Below, piece by piece: positions 5,926 to 13,549 of a DNA stretch of 22,215 bases (position 1 is the first letter of the stretch; every line of letters begins with the position of its first letter). The notes beneath the pieces were generated by a model, which was not told the origin of the DNA, searched no databases, and saw nothing but the letters and a program-made list of their open reading frames with translations. The DNA is from a virus. The stretch covers positions 1 to 22,215 of IMG/VR virus record IMGVR_UViG_3300012920_000312. The stretch is one strand, 5' to 3'. Made by a program: the position numbers and the translations under genes.

Positions 5926-8038
5926 CGTCAAACAACCCCTGCGACTCAACTTTTGCCACTTGCCTTATAGTTTCTCTATCTCGTTCCATTAGAGCATTTA
6001 TTTCAGCAATATCAACTTGTGTTCCATATTTAGCTGCTAATTCAGCAGCTTTTATTCTAATATCGGCTTCAGCTTCATCACGCTGTCTATCATCATCCAT
6101 AATAATTTTCATACGACTTGTTTCTGCATCCAATACAGCTTTTTGCGCTTGAACTCTTGATTTTTGAATTTCTGCTTCTGCTAATAATTCCGCAGGATCA
6201 GGTTTTTGTTCCTCTGGCATTGGGGGCATAGGCGGAACTTGAGTATTTACAAAACTTTGCGCATCTTTAAAGCCTGCTAACTCAATCATTTTAGTAAGTG
6301 TGTTTGAGTATTGCTGTAAATTTACTAAAGGATTTTGTGGGCCTAACTGTTGTAAAATTTGTTCTTGCTTACTTGCTAAGTTATTTAGCACCATCATTTT
6401 TTCTTCATCGCTATTTTTAGAAATTGCAACATTAATAGAAATATCTTTATCAGAATCCCAATAACGAGGATCAACCGGAATAAACTCGTTGTTAAGTCTA
6501 AACATATCTTGTCCTTCCTGGTGCTTAACAACTAAATTATTTACCAAACCAAACAATTCTTTCATGCCACCTTCGGCAAAATGACGACAAATCAACTCAA
6601 CTCTGCCTTGCGCACCAGACATAGTAGCTGATACCGCAGCTTTAGTAGTGCTTTGCAGAGCTTCAGCGTTTAAACCGGCACTTGCTTTAGAAACACCAGT
6701 TCTGTTTTCTTTTGCTTCGTCTAAATATCCTAAAACCGGAAAGGCTTCTTTACCCACGAAAGGTACTGAAAAAGGTTGCACCATACCTGGCGCTCTCATA
6801 CGAATTGGTTGTCCTATATCGGTGTTTAGTACATCGTCAATATTAACTTGTCCTTCAACTACACCCATTCTTGGAAAAATTGAATGGCCCAAAGAATCTA
6901 AAGTATCACGCATAATTTGTGATTTAGCTCTTTGTATCGGCATAACATAATCTGCCGGACACGATCCTATAGCTGTATGTGGCTCAGGATCAGGAGAAAA
7001 CATTACAATCGGTAAATCATCCCATTGTTCAACATTAATTACATTTATTCCTTCTCCGGCAGTACAAACTCTTATACGCTCGTCTATACCATCGCCATCT
7101 AAATCAAAAAATAAATAATGTTCAACATATAAAACATTTTTATTGCCATAACTTCCTCTGTCGTCAAAAACATTGTCGTCATAAGGATTACGAGCTTCTA
7201 TTTCATCGTAAGTATCAGCATCTAAATTAGAGCCTGAGCCTGCATATTGTTGTATTTCTTCTCTGTCATAACCCATAGCTACTAAGTCGCTTACAGTTTT
7301 TACCATGCGATGTGCAACATAAGGCGCTTCATAAATATTTCTTGCATTACGAGAAATCAAAACTTCTTCTGGGGGGATAGACTCAATACAAACTTGATTT
7401 TTTTTCTTGACTCGTCTAATTGTTACATCGTAACTAACTGGAGTTTCTTGCATGACTTCTTCGCCAGTCATACGATCAACCATTTTCATTTGTTCCATTT
7501 CAATTTTTTCTTTAACTATTTCAACATCAGCATCCATGACTAACGCCATGTATGCTTCTCTAGTTAAATTTGTGTATTCGTGTGTAGAAGCTGAAATGCT
7601 ATCATCCCAAAATGCCTTAACAAAACCTGATTTTCGCACGAGCGCATCTTTGAACGCATCGTAAAGAACTTTAAAGCCAGGATTTTTTTGCTGAATAATA
7701 TAATTAATATAGTTTGTTTGTTGTTCTGCTAATGGTATGTCCTCTGGATTGCGAGGTATAAATTCAACGACTTTTTTTGTGCCAAAAAACGTACGCATAA
7801 TTGAAGGCAACATAAATAAAATAGAATCTCTAACATCAGTAGAAATAAACTCAGACTGCAAAGAACTATTTGCTTCAGGCTCGTTGCCTAAATAATATTC
7901 TGTAGCTTCCGCCCTAGACTCTCCGATTTGGTCGATGTAGTCTTTAGCATCATCCATTTCGGATTTAATGATGCTTTGTAACTCTCTTGTATCAATCTGT
8001 TCTTCTTGATTTTCTTCTTTATCTTTGTCGTATTCCAT
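5903..8038 (-). CDS. Portal protein, P22-like
   Basis: 711 residues, the usual length of P22-type portals. Early motifs include SRAEATEYYLGN, then FISTDVRDSILFMLPSIMR, which are characteristic. The mid-part has EIVKEKIEMEQ and SIPPEEVLISRNARNI (the IPPEE/EF.i...A motif), then VEHYLFFDLDGDGIDERIRV, all typical. The core segment PADYVMPIQRAKSQIMRDTL then NRTGVSKASAGLNAEAL is the portal stem/wing region. The last about 130 residues form a coiled coil rich in Ala, Glu and Arg (barrel-like extension) ending in an acidic tail. It forms the dodecameric ring at the head vertex through which DNA is packaged. It lies 3 nt downstream of the large terminase, as expected. Confidence 0.95.
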   Translation of the reverse strand: MEYDKDKEENQEEQIDTRELQSIIKSEMDDAKDYIDQIGESRAEATEYYLGNEPEANSSLQSEFISTDVRDSILFMLPSIMRTFFGTKKVVEFIPRNPEDIPLAEQQTNYINYIIQQKNPGFKVLYDAFKDALVRKSGFVKAFWDDSISASTHEYTNLTREAYMALVMDADVEIVKEKIEMEQMKMVDRMTGEEVMQETPVSYDVTIRRVKKKNQVCIESIPPEEVLISRNARNIYEAPYVAHRMVKTVSDLVAMGYDREEIQQYAGSGSNLDADTYDEIEARNPYDDNVFDDRGSYGNKNVLYVEHYLFFDLDGDGIDERIRVCTAGEGINVINVEQWDDLPIVMFSPDPEPHTAIGSCPADYVMPIQRAKSQIMRDTLDSLGHSIFPRMGVVEGQVNIDDVLNTDIGQPIRMRAPGMVQPFSVPFVGKEAFPVLGYLDEAKENRTGVSKASAGLNAEALQSTTKAAVSATMSGAQGRVELICRHFAEGGMKELFGLVNNLVVKHQEGQDMFRLNNEFIPVDPRYWDSDKDISINVAISKNSDEEKMMVLNNLASKQEQILQQLGPQNPLVNLQQYSNTLTKMIELAGFKDAQSFVNTQVPPMPPMPEEQKPDPAELLAEAEIQKSRVQAQKAVLDAETSRMKIIMDDDRQRDEAEADIRIKAAELAAKYGTQVDIAEINALMERDRETIRQVAKVESQGLFDDDFNSAS

Positions 8039-8041
8039 TGA

Positions 8042-9574
8042 TTAACCTATGCGTATAATTTTGGATTTTAAAGGTTGCCTAAAATTATACCCCATAAACG
8101 ACATACTGCCACTAAAGGAAGCAGCTGAACTTGCCATTGTTAGTGCTAAAGCATCTGCTTTGTCTGGCGATTTTATTCCACGCTTACGCATTTCTTCTTT
8201 ACTCTCAAGTTTTATTTTTCCAGATGAGGTATATTTATAGATAGGCGCAGCTAATTCAGAAACAAGCTCATCATCATTAGGAAGTCTGCAATCACGCTGC
8301 GCCAACCAATCTTTTATTGAAAACCACAACTCTGCTCGTAAATTTAAATAATTTTTTTTCGTTGCCGGTGCTTCAGAAACATTGATCCCACGCACAGGTA
8401 AGTTTTGTTCGGCTAGTCTATCGACAACACCAGAGCCTAAACCGATAACATCAACTAAAATTTCTTGTGGTCGTTCTAAGGCGGTGCAATCATCAAATTT
8501 ATTTTTTACCGCACCACAAAGTTGCATCAAATCCATAGACTGGAAAGACTTCATTTCTAAAACTGTGTTTCCTTGACGAACGCAAAGAGCAGAATTATCG
8601 CCACCATAACGTGCAACATCTAATCCCCAAATAATTGGCGCACTTGCGGACAAAGAAACATCTCTGTCAATAGATGCTTTGATTAACTCCATTGGAATTA
8701 CAGTATCATCGTCAGCACGTGGGAATTCGCCCAATACTTCCACACGTGCGACTGTTGAATCTTCGCCATATTGTTCTAACATTTGTTGGAATAACTCTTT
8801 ATCTGTGCCTTCAACTGTTCTTGAATCAATTTGTTCTTGTTTCCAGAACGAACGCTTTCCATGAAAAGAATCATAAAATGGGCCTGTATTTCTTCTAGGA
8901 TTAGAAAAAGTTAGCCAATACCTATCTGCTGTTGGCTCAGAGAAAAATCCCTCAGAAACGCTGTAAATAGGTGCAGGAATACCAGATGCTTCATCCATGA
9001 TTAAACAAACACCATAACTTGAATGAATACCGGCAAAAGCATCTGGATTTTCCTCAGACCATAATTGTGCTTGTGCGTAGTAATACCCAGTATCAATTTT
9101 TAAATCACGCACAAGCGCTTCTTCAAACCATTGTGCCGGTCTTATTGTTGTTGCGGTTTTGTTAAACCAATGTGAATTTATAGCTAAAGTTAGCCATTTG
9201 CCTAATTCCGCCCATGTTCTTGAGCGTAATTGTTGTTCGGTGTTTGCTGTTACAATTATTGTTGATCCTAGTCTGGTAGATAGCATCCATAGTATTAACC
9301 AAGACACTAAAGCAGACTTTCCAATACCACGACCACTAGCAACTGCTAAACGATACATTTCTGGAAAATCAATAGTTTGATTTCTTTGTATATGTATTCC
9401 GATATCTCTCAAAATTTTTTCTTGCCACTTACGAGGGCCAGTAAAGTTTTCGAGGGGTGTTCCTTCTTTGCCCCATTCAAAGACAAATTTAACAAAATTC
9501 AAAGGATCATCTTTGATATTCATTGACCATAGCTCGGTCATTAGTTTTTTTTCTACTTCACTTCCATATTTCAT
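8042..9574 (-). CDS. terL: Terminase large subunit (packaging ATPase and nuclease)
   Basis: 510 residues. The N-terminal ATPase has Walker A at about 79-88 (ASGRGIGKSA) and Walker B at about 188-196 (GVCLIMDEA), with the coupling segment WLTFSNPRRNTG near 220-231. The C-terminal RNase H-like nuclease has acidic residues in WGLDVARYGGDNS (D319), in ILVDVIGLGSGVVD (D375) and in KSPDKADALAL (D474), so all three metal sites appear intact. It cuts concatemeric DNA and pumps it through the portal encoded just downstream. It lacks a clear Shine-Dalgarno sequence; a run of nine T residues precedes the ATG. A 152-nt structured gap separates it from the small terminase gene. Confidence 0.95.
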   Translation of the reverse strand: MKYGSEVEKKLMTELWSMNIKDDPLNFVKFVFEWGKEGTPLENFTGPRKWQEKILRDIGIHIQRNQTIDFPEMYRLAVASGRGIGKSALVSWLILWMLSTRLGSTIIVTANTEQQLRSRTWAELGKWLTLAINSHWFNKTATTIRPAQWFEEALVRDLKIDTGYYYAQAQLWSEENPDAFAGIHSSYGVCLIMDEASGIPAPIYSVSEGFFSEPTADRYWLTFSNPRRNTGPFYDSFHGKRSFWKQEQIDSRTVEGTDKELFQQMLEQYGEDSTVARVEVLGEFPRADDDTVIPMELIKASIDRDVSLSASAPIIWGLDVARYGGDNSALCVRQGNTVLEMKSFQSMDLMQLCGAVKNKFDDCTALERPQEILVDVIGLGSGVVDRLAEQNLPVRGINVSEAPATKKNYLNLRAELWFSIKDWLAQRDCRLPNDDELVSELAAPIYKYTSSGKIKLESKEEMRKRGIKSPDKADALALTMASSAASFSGSMSFMGYNFRQPLKSKIIRIG

Positions 9575-9642
9575 AATATTAAAAAAAAATTATCTGATTA
9601 GTTACTCGTACGCTGCCAGCCTGATTATTTTTAAATGGGGGG

Positions 9643-9675
9643 CCAGGCGATAGTAAGTGCTTACTATAAGCCTGG
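9643..9675. repeat. 33-bp near-palindrome in the terminase intergenic gap
   Basis: Outer arms CCAGGC (9643-9648) and GCCTGG (9670-9675) flank inner arms ATAGTAAG (9650-9657) and CTTACTAT (9660-9667) with a 2-nt centre. Only one side has an extra base (g versus aa). This gives 14 base pairs on either strand. Immediately beside it, on the minus strand, is a TATAAT (9683-9678), so the palindrome could be the start of a leader RNA or an operator. It could also be a packaging-recognition site. Confidence 0.6.
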
Positions 9676-9686
9676 ATATTATAGGA

Positions 9687-9724
9687 TGGGCGATGTAGCG
9701 GAGAAAAGGAAACAACATCGCCCA
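9687..9724. repeat. 10-bp inverted repeat with purine-rich loop, directly after the small terminase gene
   Basis: Arms TGGGCGATGT (9687-9696) and ACATCGCCCA (9715-9724) are perfect, with an 18-nt purine-rich loop on the plus strand. The right arm ends 2 nt from the small terminase stop codon (9729-9727). No U-tract follows on the minus strand, so it is not a standard intrinsic terminator. The whole gap 9575-9726 contains no credible gene. Confidence 0.6.
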
Positions 9725-9726
9725 AT

Positions 9727-10239
9727 TTATGTTTCTGTTTTGGTAGAAGGAAGAGATTCAGAAACATTTAAAGACTCTTTACTATCTAAGAAGGAACGCC
9801 CCCTATTAGAATCAACATCTTCAACCCTTTTGATCTCTGCGGTTGTATCTGGTATGCGTTTTTTAGCGGAGTTTATAATTTCATCAAGTGAAAACGTATT
9901 TTCTATTTTTTGAACATCTGACCAATCTGCAACTTTTTCCCCTCTATTTTTTAAAAAAAAGATTTGCGCAGACACATTGGGCGGATTTCCGCTTCTTCCA
10001 GTTGCCGAATCAAAAAGAGCGTTTGAAACTTCCGCTACAGCTTTGATTTTTCCCCTCTTTAAAGTGGTGTCAAAAATGGCAGAATCTCTTTTCCTTCTTG
10101 CGAGTGTACTTAATGAAACCCCCAGAACTTCTGCAATAGAGCGTTCTGAAACCCCCAGGCCAGATAATTTTTCAATTTGTTCTAATTGTTCCTCTGTAAA
10201 GGTAATGCGCTTTCTTCCGACTTTTTTCTTTTCTTGCAT
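9727..10239 (-). CDS. terS: Terminase small subunit (HTH DNA-recognition)
   Basis: 170 residues. The basic opening (MQEKKKVGRKRITFTEEQ) is followed by a helix-turn-helix at about residues 18-50 (EQIEKLSGLGVSERSIAEVL, then GVSLSTLARR). Next comes the family's conserved helix with LKRGKIKAVAEVSNALFDSA, then NVSAQIFFLKNRGEKVADW. The latter phrase (a.ifwLKnr..W.d) is diagnostic for phage small terminases. The C-terminal about 50 residues are charged and probably disordered. It recognises the packaging site and loads the large subunit. It is the first gene of the leftward late operon, starting from the divergent region at 10240-10391, and lacks a strong ribosome-binding site. Confidence 0.85.
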   Translation of the reverse strand: MQEKKKVGRKRITFTEEQLEQIEKLSGLGVSERSIAEVLGVSLSTLARRKRDSAIFDTTLKRGKIKAVAEVSNALFDSATGRSGNPPNVSAQIFFLKNRGEKVADWSDVQKIENTFSLDEIINSAKKRIPDTTAEIKRVEDVDSNRGRSFLDSKESLNVSESLPSTKTET

Positions 10240-10295
10240 AGCTTATTTTATATTTTTTTGATCTTTTAAGCATTAATTTGGAAAAACAATGTGCT

Positions 10296-10323
10296 TATAT
10301 AAAAAGCGTAAAAGTGTTTTAAA
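10296..10323 (-). promoter_or_regulatory. Candidate leftward promoter for the late operon
   Basis: Read on the minus strand: TTTAAA (10323-10318), a 16-bp spacer, then TATATA (10301-10296). Predicted start is near 10289, about 50 nt upstream of the small terminase ATG. The region is very AT-rich, so matches occur easily; low confidence. Confidence 0.3.
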
Positions 10324-10327
10324 ATGG

Positions 10328-10355
10328 TTGTAAATGATTATTCTTCTGGTATTAT
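10328..10355 (+). promoter_or_regulatory. Candidate sigma70-type rightward promoter with extended -10
   Basis: TTGTAA (10328-10333), a 16-bp spacer, and TATTAT (10350-10355) preceded by TGG, giving the extended -10 form TGnTATnnT. The start would be near 10362. AAAGGAG (10377-10383) and the first ATG of the small-gene operon (10392) follow at good distances. The candidate leftward promoter lies upstream in the same gap. Confidence 0.6.
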
Positions 10356-10391
10356 TGTCATATTGATTAACTAACTAAAGGAGAATTATCA

Positions 10392-10742
10392 ATGTCAAAC
10401 ATAAAACAAAGAAAATTTAGTATGCAAGAACTCACAATTATGCAAATGATTTGCGAGTATTCTTACGCAAAACATACAGACCAAAATGAGTTATTTACAT
10501 ACTTCAATCCAACGGATGTTAATACTTTAGGATATTTCAAAAATAAAACTTTTGCTTCTAAATATTCAAGAGAATTTTTTGACTGGATTTCAAGGGAATA
10601 CGTTCCAGAATTTGAAGGCTATCAAGGAGAATTAAAAGAATTATCAGATGAAGATAAGGAAACAATTGTTGAATTATCGGATGATTTTTTTAAAGACTTT
10701 GATATTGAAGATTTAAAAGCTAAAACCGAGGAAGTAGCCTAG
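10392..10742 (+). CDS. First gene of the rightward small-protein operon, unknown function
   Basis: 116 residues. The N-terminal half is mixed and aromatic (MSNIKQRKFSMQELTIMQMI, then CEYSYAKHTDQNELFTYFNP). The C-terminal half is acidic (LSDEDKETIVELSDDFFKDF then DIEDLKAKTEEVA). No family recognised, no membrane segment, no Cys pair that suggests metal. AAAGGAG lies 8 nt before the ATG. Its last codons and stop (GCC TAG) form the left arm and loop of an intrinsic terminator, so it is transcribed more than the genes after it. This makes it the likely main product of the promoter at 10328-10355. Confidence 0.8.
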   Translation: MSNIKQRKFSMQELTIMQMICEYSYAKHTDQNELFTYFNPTDVNTLGYFKNKTFASKYSREFFDWISREYVPEFEGYQGELKELSDEDKETIVELSDDFFKDFDIEDLKAKTEEVA

Positions 10743-10757
10743 CTACTTCCTTTTTTT
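10729..10757 (+). terminator. Intrinsic terminator built on the stop codon of the first gene
   Basis: A 10-bp perfect stem AGGAAGTAGC / GCTACTTCCT with a 3-nt loop (CTA) is followed by a run of T residues. The TAG stop (10740-10742) lies across the loop and the right arm. A ribosome reading to the stop would cover the left arm, so termination could depend on translation of this gene. Confidence 0.85.
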
Positions 10758-10771
10758 ATAGGAGAAACAAT

Positions 10772-10942
10772 ATGAAATTAACCAAAAGACAAAAAGAAGT
10801 TTTAGAGGATGTTTTATGGAAAGAGTCCAAAGAATTAATGAATTTAATTCATAGTGGCAGTAATTCTGTTGATAAAAGATATTGTTCTAACAATTTAAAA
10901 GTAGTTGATAACATTTTAGATAAAGTATTAGAGGAGAAATAA
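10772..10942 (+). CDS. Small unknown protein (56 aa) after the terminator
   Basis: 56 residues, MKLTKRQKEVLEDVLWKESK to VDNILDKVLEEK. It is helical by composition, with one Cys. GGAGAAA lies 5 nt upstream of the ATG. It ends with EEK because the ribosome-binding site of the next gene (GGAGAA, 10933-10938) is embedded in its last codons; the next ATG is 2 nt after its stop. No domain recognised. Confidence 0.7.
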   Translation: MKLTKRQKEVLEDVLWKESKELMNLIHSGSNSVDKRYCSNNLKVVDNILDKVLEEK

Positions 10943-10944
10943 TT

Positions 10945-11292
10945 ATGCAAATGCAAGTTGAAAAAATGTACGAATATAACCCTTATGACTCAGAATATGA
11001 GTTAGCCAAAGATAACAAAACATTTTTGGTTGTTTGGGGAGATGGTTATTTAGGCAACGAAGAAATTCCAGAAAATGAAATTTTTTATATTGAATCTTTA
11101 GAAGATGAATATTTTGTTATTCATCACTATACGCAACAAAGATTAAGTTATTTCAAAGAGATCGAATTAGCGGAAGAATGGCATTTAGAGGAATCTTTTC
11201 TTGATAAATTATTTGATGCTAGAGAAGGAGATTGGCTTACATATAGTGATTTAAGTGGAACAATCTGGTTTAAATGTATGAGGGAGAAATAA
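10945..11292 (+). CDS. Acidic, aromatic-rich small protein of unknown function
   Basis: 115 residues, rich in Asp/Glu and Tyr/Trp/Phe (VWGDGYLGNEEIPENEIFYI, then SLEDEYFVIHHYTQQRL). Tryptophans at WGDGY, EEWHL, DWLTY and TIWFK. It is predicted soluble. I do not recognise a family; strongly acidic proteins of this kind in phage accessory operons are sometimes DNA mimics that block host nucleases, but nothing here proves it. A good ribosome-binding site is contained in the preceding gene's end. It ends in REK, carrying the GGAGAA for the next gene. Confidence 0.7.
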   Translation: MQMQVEKMYEYNPYDSEYELAKDNKTFLVVWGDGYLGNEEIPENEIFYIESLEDEYFVIHHYTQQRLSYFKEIELAEEWHLEESFLDKLFDAREGDWLTYSDLSGTIWFKCMREK

Positions 11293-11294
11293 CC

Positions 11295-11477
11295 ATGAAT
11301 AAAAATGCAGAAAAACTTATCTCAAAAATAGGAGAAAAGAAGTACACAATTATTGCTATGTTGGTTGATGATTTAGGTTGGGATTATCAATCAATGACTG
11401 TAAGTGGGAGAGAAATTTATAAAAAGTTATGCCTTGAACTTGGTTGGGAATTTGAATGGGATGAGGAGTTAGGATAA
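11295..11477 (+). CDS. Small unknown protein (60 aa)
   Basis: 60 residues from the ATG at 11295, chosen because GGAGAA (11283-11288) lies just upstream; an in-frame ATG at 11274 would start inside the previous gene without a site. The sequence opens MNKNAEKLISKIGEKKYTII and ends WEFEWDEELG. It may form a helical N-terminal half with an acidic tail. No family recognised. The stop overlaps the next start as TAATG. Confidence 0.65.
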   Translation: MNKNAEKLISKIGEKKYTIIAMLVDDLGWDYQSMTVSGREIYKKLCLELGWEFEWDEELG

Positions 11478-11920
11478 TGAAAGACACTAGCAAACAATTA
11501 CTAAGCAAAAATAAAAAGCTATTCCCCTTCCATAGTGGAGGGGGATGTATTCACTTTGCCTATGAAACAGATCACGAGGATTTGATCTGGCTGATAAATA
11601 AAGCTGATTTATATAACCCAACATTTAATGATAAAGGATTTCCAGAGTTTGAATGGGTAAACGAGTACCCAGAAGATATAAATGATTGGTGTATGTTCGG
11701 ACTAGACTTTAATAATTTAGACCAAGAATATGAAAGACTCGCATTAAACATCATAGATGTGATTGAAAACGCAATTGGCAAACCATCTGATGATTATTCT
11801 TTTTCAAGTAATGATTGGTCGTGTGAATTTTTTACCAGATATCAAAAAGGCATCAATGTATTAAACGAACTATCGCCCAAGATAGACCAAGAAATAATTA
11901 AATTTTGTAAGGAGAAATAA
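11477..11920 (+). CDS. Unknown acidic protein (147 aa)
   Basis: 147 residues, opening MKDTSKQLLSKNKKLFPFHS then GGGCIHFAYETDHEDLIWLI. It contains Cys at residues about 24, 72 and 115 but no clear metal site. A mid part DINDWCMFGLDFNNLDQEYE is acidic and aromatic. No known domain. GAGGAG in the previous gene acts as the ribosome-binding site. It ends CKEK and carries GGAGAA (11911-11916) for the next gene. Encoded in the small-protein operon, so probably an accessory function against or for the host; unproven. Confidence 0.7.
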   Translation: MKDTSKQLLSKNKKLFPFHSGGGCIHFAYETDHEDLIWLINKADLYNPTFNDKGFPEFEWVNEYPEDINDWCMFGLDFNNLDQEYERLALNIIDVIENAIGKPSDDYSFSSNDWSCEFFTRYQKGINVLNELSPKIDQEIIKFCKEK

Positions 11921-11922
11921 CT

Positions 11923-12468
11923 ATGAGAGAAAATAATATGCTCTTTAAGTCAAAAGTATGTTTTGACGATTATTATGAAAAAAACCAAGATTCAAGTTTA
12001 ATTTACGATTGTTGGTTAGATGCAACTAGTAAAGGTTGGAATGGTTGGGCGATGCCTTATCTTGAAGAATCTGAATTCAATAGGTTTATGGAAAACATGA
12101 AAATTGATTTCAACAACATGGAAGATGATTATGATAAGGATTTTCTGGAAGAATTATCTCTAATTAAACCAGAAGTAATAAATGGCAAGACTATGTATTA
12201 TTTTGGCGGTTGGCTTACTTGGAATATTGAAGATGATGATTTTATTGAGAAAAGAGATAATTTGTTATCAAAAACTAAACCATGTAATCCAGTTAAAGAG
12301 TTGAAAGAATTTAGACTTGTAAAGATTTCTACCATTACTGAAGAATGTTATGTGATGGCGGATGATTGGGAAAAAGCTGAAGAACTAGGTCATTTATCCG
12401 AAGATTTAGATTGGAGAATGATGAACAGCAAAGCAGAAATTGAAGTTGATTCTTACGAGAGCGAATGA
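11923..12468 (+). CDS. Unknown acidic two-part protein (181 aa), largest in the operon
   Basis: 181 residues. The N-terminal part to about residue 115 is Trp-rich and acidic, with segments such as YDCWLDATSKGWNGWAMPYL, NNMEDDYDKDF and YYFGGWLTWNIEDDD. A second part from about residue 120 (EFRLVKISTITEECYVMADD, then WEKAEELGHLSEDLDWRMM) fits a strand-strand-helix layout of the xVxVxTxTEExYVxAD..E.AEEL kind found in small phage proteins. The first part may be an independent domain. No enzyme motif was found. Translation is coupled by the GGAGAA at 11911-11916. A ribosome-binding site for the following gene lies just after its stop. Confidence 0.7.
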   Translation: MRENNMLFKSKVCFDDYYEKNQDSSLIYDCWLDATSKGWNGWAMPYLEESEFNRFMENMKIDFNNMEDDYDKDFLEELSLIKPEVINGKTMYYFGGWLTWNIEDDDFIEKRDNLLSKTKPCNPVKELKEFRLVKISTITEECYVMADDWEKAEELGHLSEDLDWRMMNSKAEIEVDSYESE

Positions 12469-12480
12469 GGAGAAGTAACC

Positions 12481-12657
12481 ATGAACAAAAATTATTTAGA
12501 CAGTCTTAACAAAGATCAATTAGAAACTCGTATTTATGATTTGAACAATGAGTTAAACCAAGAATGGCATTTAGAAAGAATTATGAAATTAAGAACTGCT
12601 CAAAGATTACAAAGAGAAGTTTCTTATTGTGAAAAATTATTAAAGGAGAAAGCATGA
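12481..12657 (+). CDS. Small coiled-coil protein (58 aa)
   Basis: 58 residues, MNKNYLDSLNKDQLETRIYD, then LNNELNQEWHLERIMKLRTA and QRLQREVSYCEKLLKEKA. It looks like a helical hairpin with heptad-like leucines. GGAGAA (12469-12474) is 6 nt upstream of the ATG. Its stop overlaps the next ATG (ATGA). No known family, but such short helical proteins are common in phage accessory operons. Confidence 0.7.
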   Translation: MNKNYLDSLNKDQLETRIYDLNNELNQEWHLERIMKLRTAQRLQREVSYCEKLLKEKA

Positions 12658-12905
12658 ATAAATTAATTAGTATTAGAGCATATGAATATCAAGAATTAGA
12701 TGAAGATGCAAAAAATACATTCATAAATTCTATGTATGATTTTCCTTTTGATTACGAAGATGAAGATGAAGAAGGCAATACAATAATTAAATATAATTAC
12801 TTCGCCGATATGGATTTAGCAGAACAAATAGAATTTTGTGAAATGAATAAATATCTTTTTAATAAACATGGCGAACTAATTGGACACTTAGAGGAGAAAG
12901 CATGA
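12654..12905 (+). CDS. Small acidic protein with an ELDEDAK motif of a phage family
   Basis: 83 residues, opening MNKLISIRAYEYQELDEDAK. The motif Y.y.EL.edAK....., followed by an acidic/aromatic mid part (DFPFDYEDEDEEGNTIIKYN) and a C-terminal HGELIGHL, resembles a widespread phage protein group with the form ...F.ELS.EAK..A... and a late F...G.i. Function unknown. GGAGAA at 12645-12650 precedes it, and the stop overlaps the next ATG (ATGA). Confidence 0.7.
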   Translation: MNKLISIRAYEYQELDEDAKNTFINSMYDFPFDYEDEDEEGNTIIKYNYFADMDLAEQIEFCEMNKYLFNKHGELIGHLEEKA

Positions 12906-13198
12906 GATTTTATAGAGAGCATGGAGATATAGATCAAGAAATTTGGTGTAATTTTGATAAGGAAGTAAGGCAAGATAAAAAAGTTAGATACTTTGTTGAG
13001 TGGGATATTACTGAAGATATAGATGAAGTAATTAAAAATAAACTAAAAGACGAACTTCAAATTAACGAAGATAATTATTTTGCTATGGATAATATGGAAG
13101 GTTTTTGTACTTCTAGTTATAAAGAAGGCTTGAAGTTTTATTCTGATTTAGTATCAATAATTGATGAACAATTAAAAATATGGAAGGAAAAAGAATGA
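12902..13198 (+). CDS. Unknown acidic protein (98 aa)
   Basis: 98 residues, opening MRFYREHGDIDQEIWCNFDK. It has a strand-like VRYFVEWDITEDIDEVIKNK, then an acidic mid part and a helical end SIIDEQLKIWKEKE. No recognised family. It belongs to the chain of overlapping genes: its ATG overlaps the previous stop (ATGA), and its own stop overlaps the next ATG (ATGA). GGAGAA at 12893-12898 serves it. Confidence 0.7.
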   Translation: MRFYREHGDIDQEIWCNFDKEVRQDKKVRYFVEWDITEDIDEVIKNKLKDELQINEDNYFAMDNMEGFCTSSYKEGLKFYSDLVSIIDEQLKIWKEKE

Positions 13199-13332
13199 GT
13201 AGAAATTATCTAGTACAAGCACACTTAGAGTATTTGGTCGAAGAAGGCTTGAAAAAAGGACTAACCGAAAAACAAGCTATTGATTATGCAAACAATATAT
13301 TTTTTTCAAAGGAGATAATAAATGAGTGGTAA
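13195..13332 (+). CDS. Tiny unknown protein (45 aa)
   Basis: 45 residues, MSRNYLVQAHLEYLVEEGLK then KGLTEKQAIDYANNIFFSKE. It seems mostly helical. The ATG overlaps the previous stop (ATGA) and it overlaps the next gene by 11 nt. The upstream GGAAGG acts as ribosome-binding site. The end of the gene holds AAAGGAG for its neighbour. Confidence 0.6.
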   Translation: MSRNYLVQAHLEYLVEEGLKKGLTEKQAIDYANNIFFSKEIINEW

Positions 13333-13549
13333 TAAATCAGATGTAGCAGTATGTTTTGAAAGCGTATCTGAATTTTTTGATAACTATGATTATCATAGTC
13401 CAGAAGGTTGGCTTACTGAAATTTTAAATGGAAACATTGATTTAAACATAATGCGTAAAGCAATTTTGCATCATGCAGAAGGTAAATTTGAATCTTGCCA
13501 AGTCTTAGTTGATGAAATGCACATTCATAAATGGTGGAAAGATGAATAA
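13322..13549 (+). CDS. Unknown protein (75 aa), histidine- and tryptophan-rich end
   Basis: 75 residues, opening MSGNKSDVAVCFESVSEFFD. The middle has YHSPEGWLTEILNGNIDLNI and the end a His/Trp-rich MHIHKWWKDE. There is no recognisable domain; HH, HIH and two Cys could bind metal, but the spacing fits no known motif. AAAGGAG precedes it in the end of the previous gene. Its stop region overlaps the next ATG by 8 nt. Confidence 0.65.
   Translation: MSGNKSDVAVCFESVSEFFDNYDYHSPEGWLTEILNGNIDLNIMRKAILHHAEGKFESCQVLVDEMHIHKWWKDE

Noticed and set aside
6648-6950. A 100-residue plus-strand frame opposite the portal gene
   Set aside because: Antisense shadow of a strongly supported portal gene; no ribosome-binding site.
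9595-9680. tRNA gene in the terminase gap
   Set aside because: The arms do not form a cloverleaf and no T-loop consensus is present.
9579-9767. A 62-residue minus-strand frame across the terminase gap
   Set aside because: It runs through both inverted repeats and the end of the small terminase gene in another frame, has no ribosome-binding site, and its composition is not protein-like.
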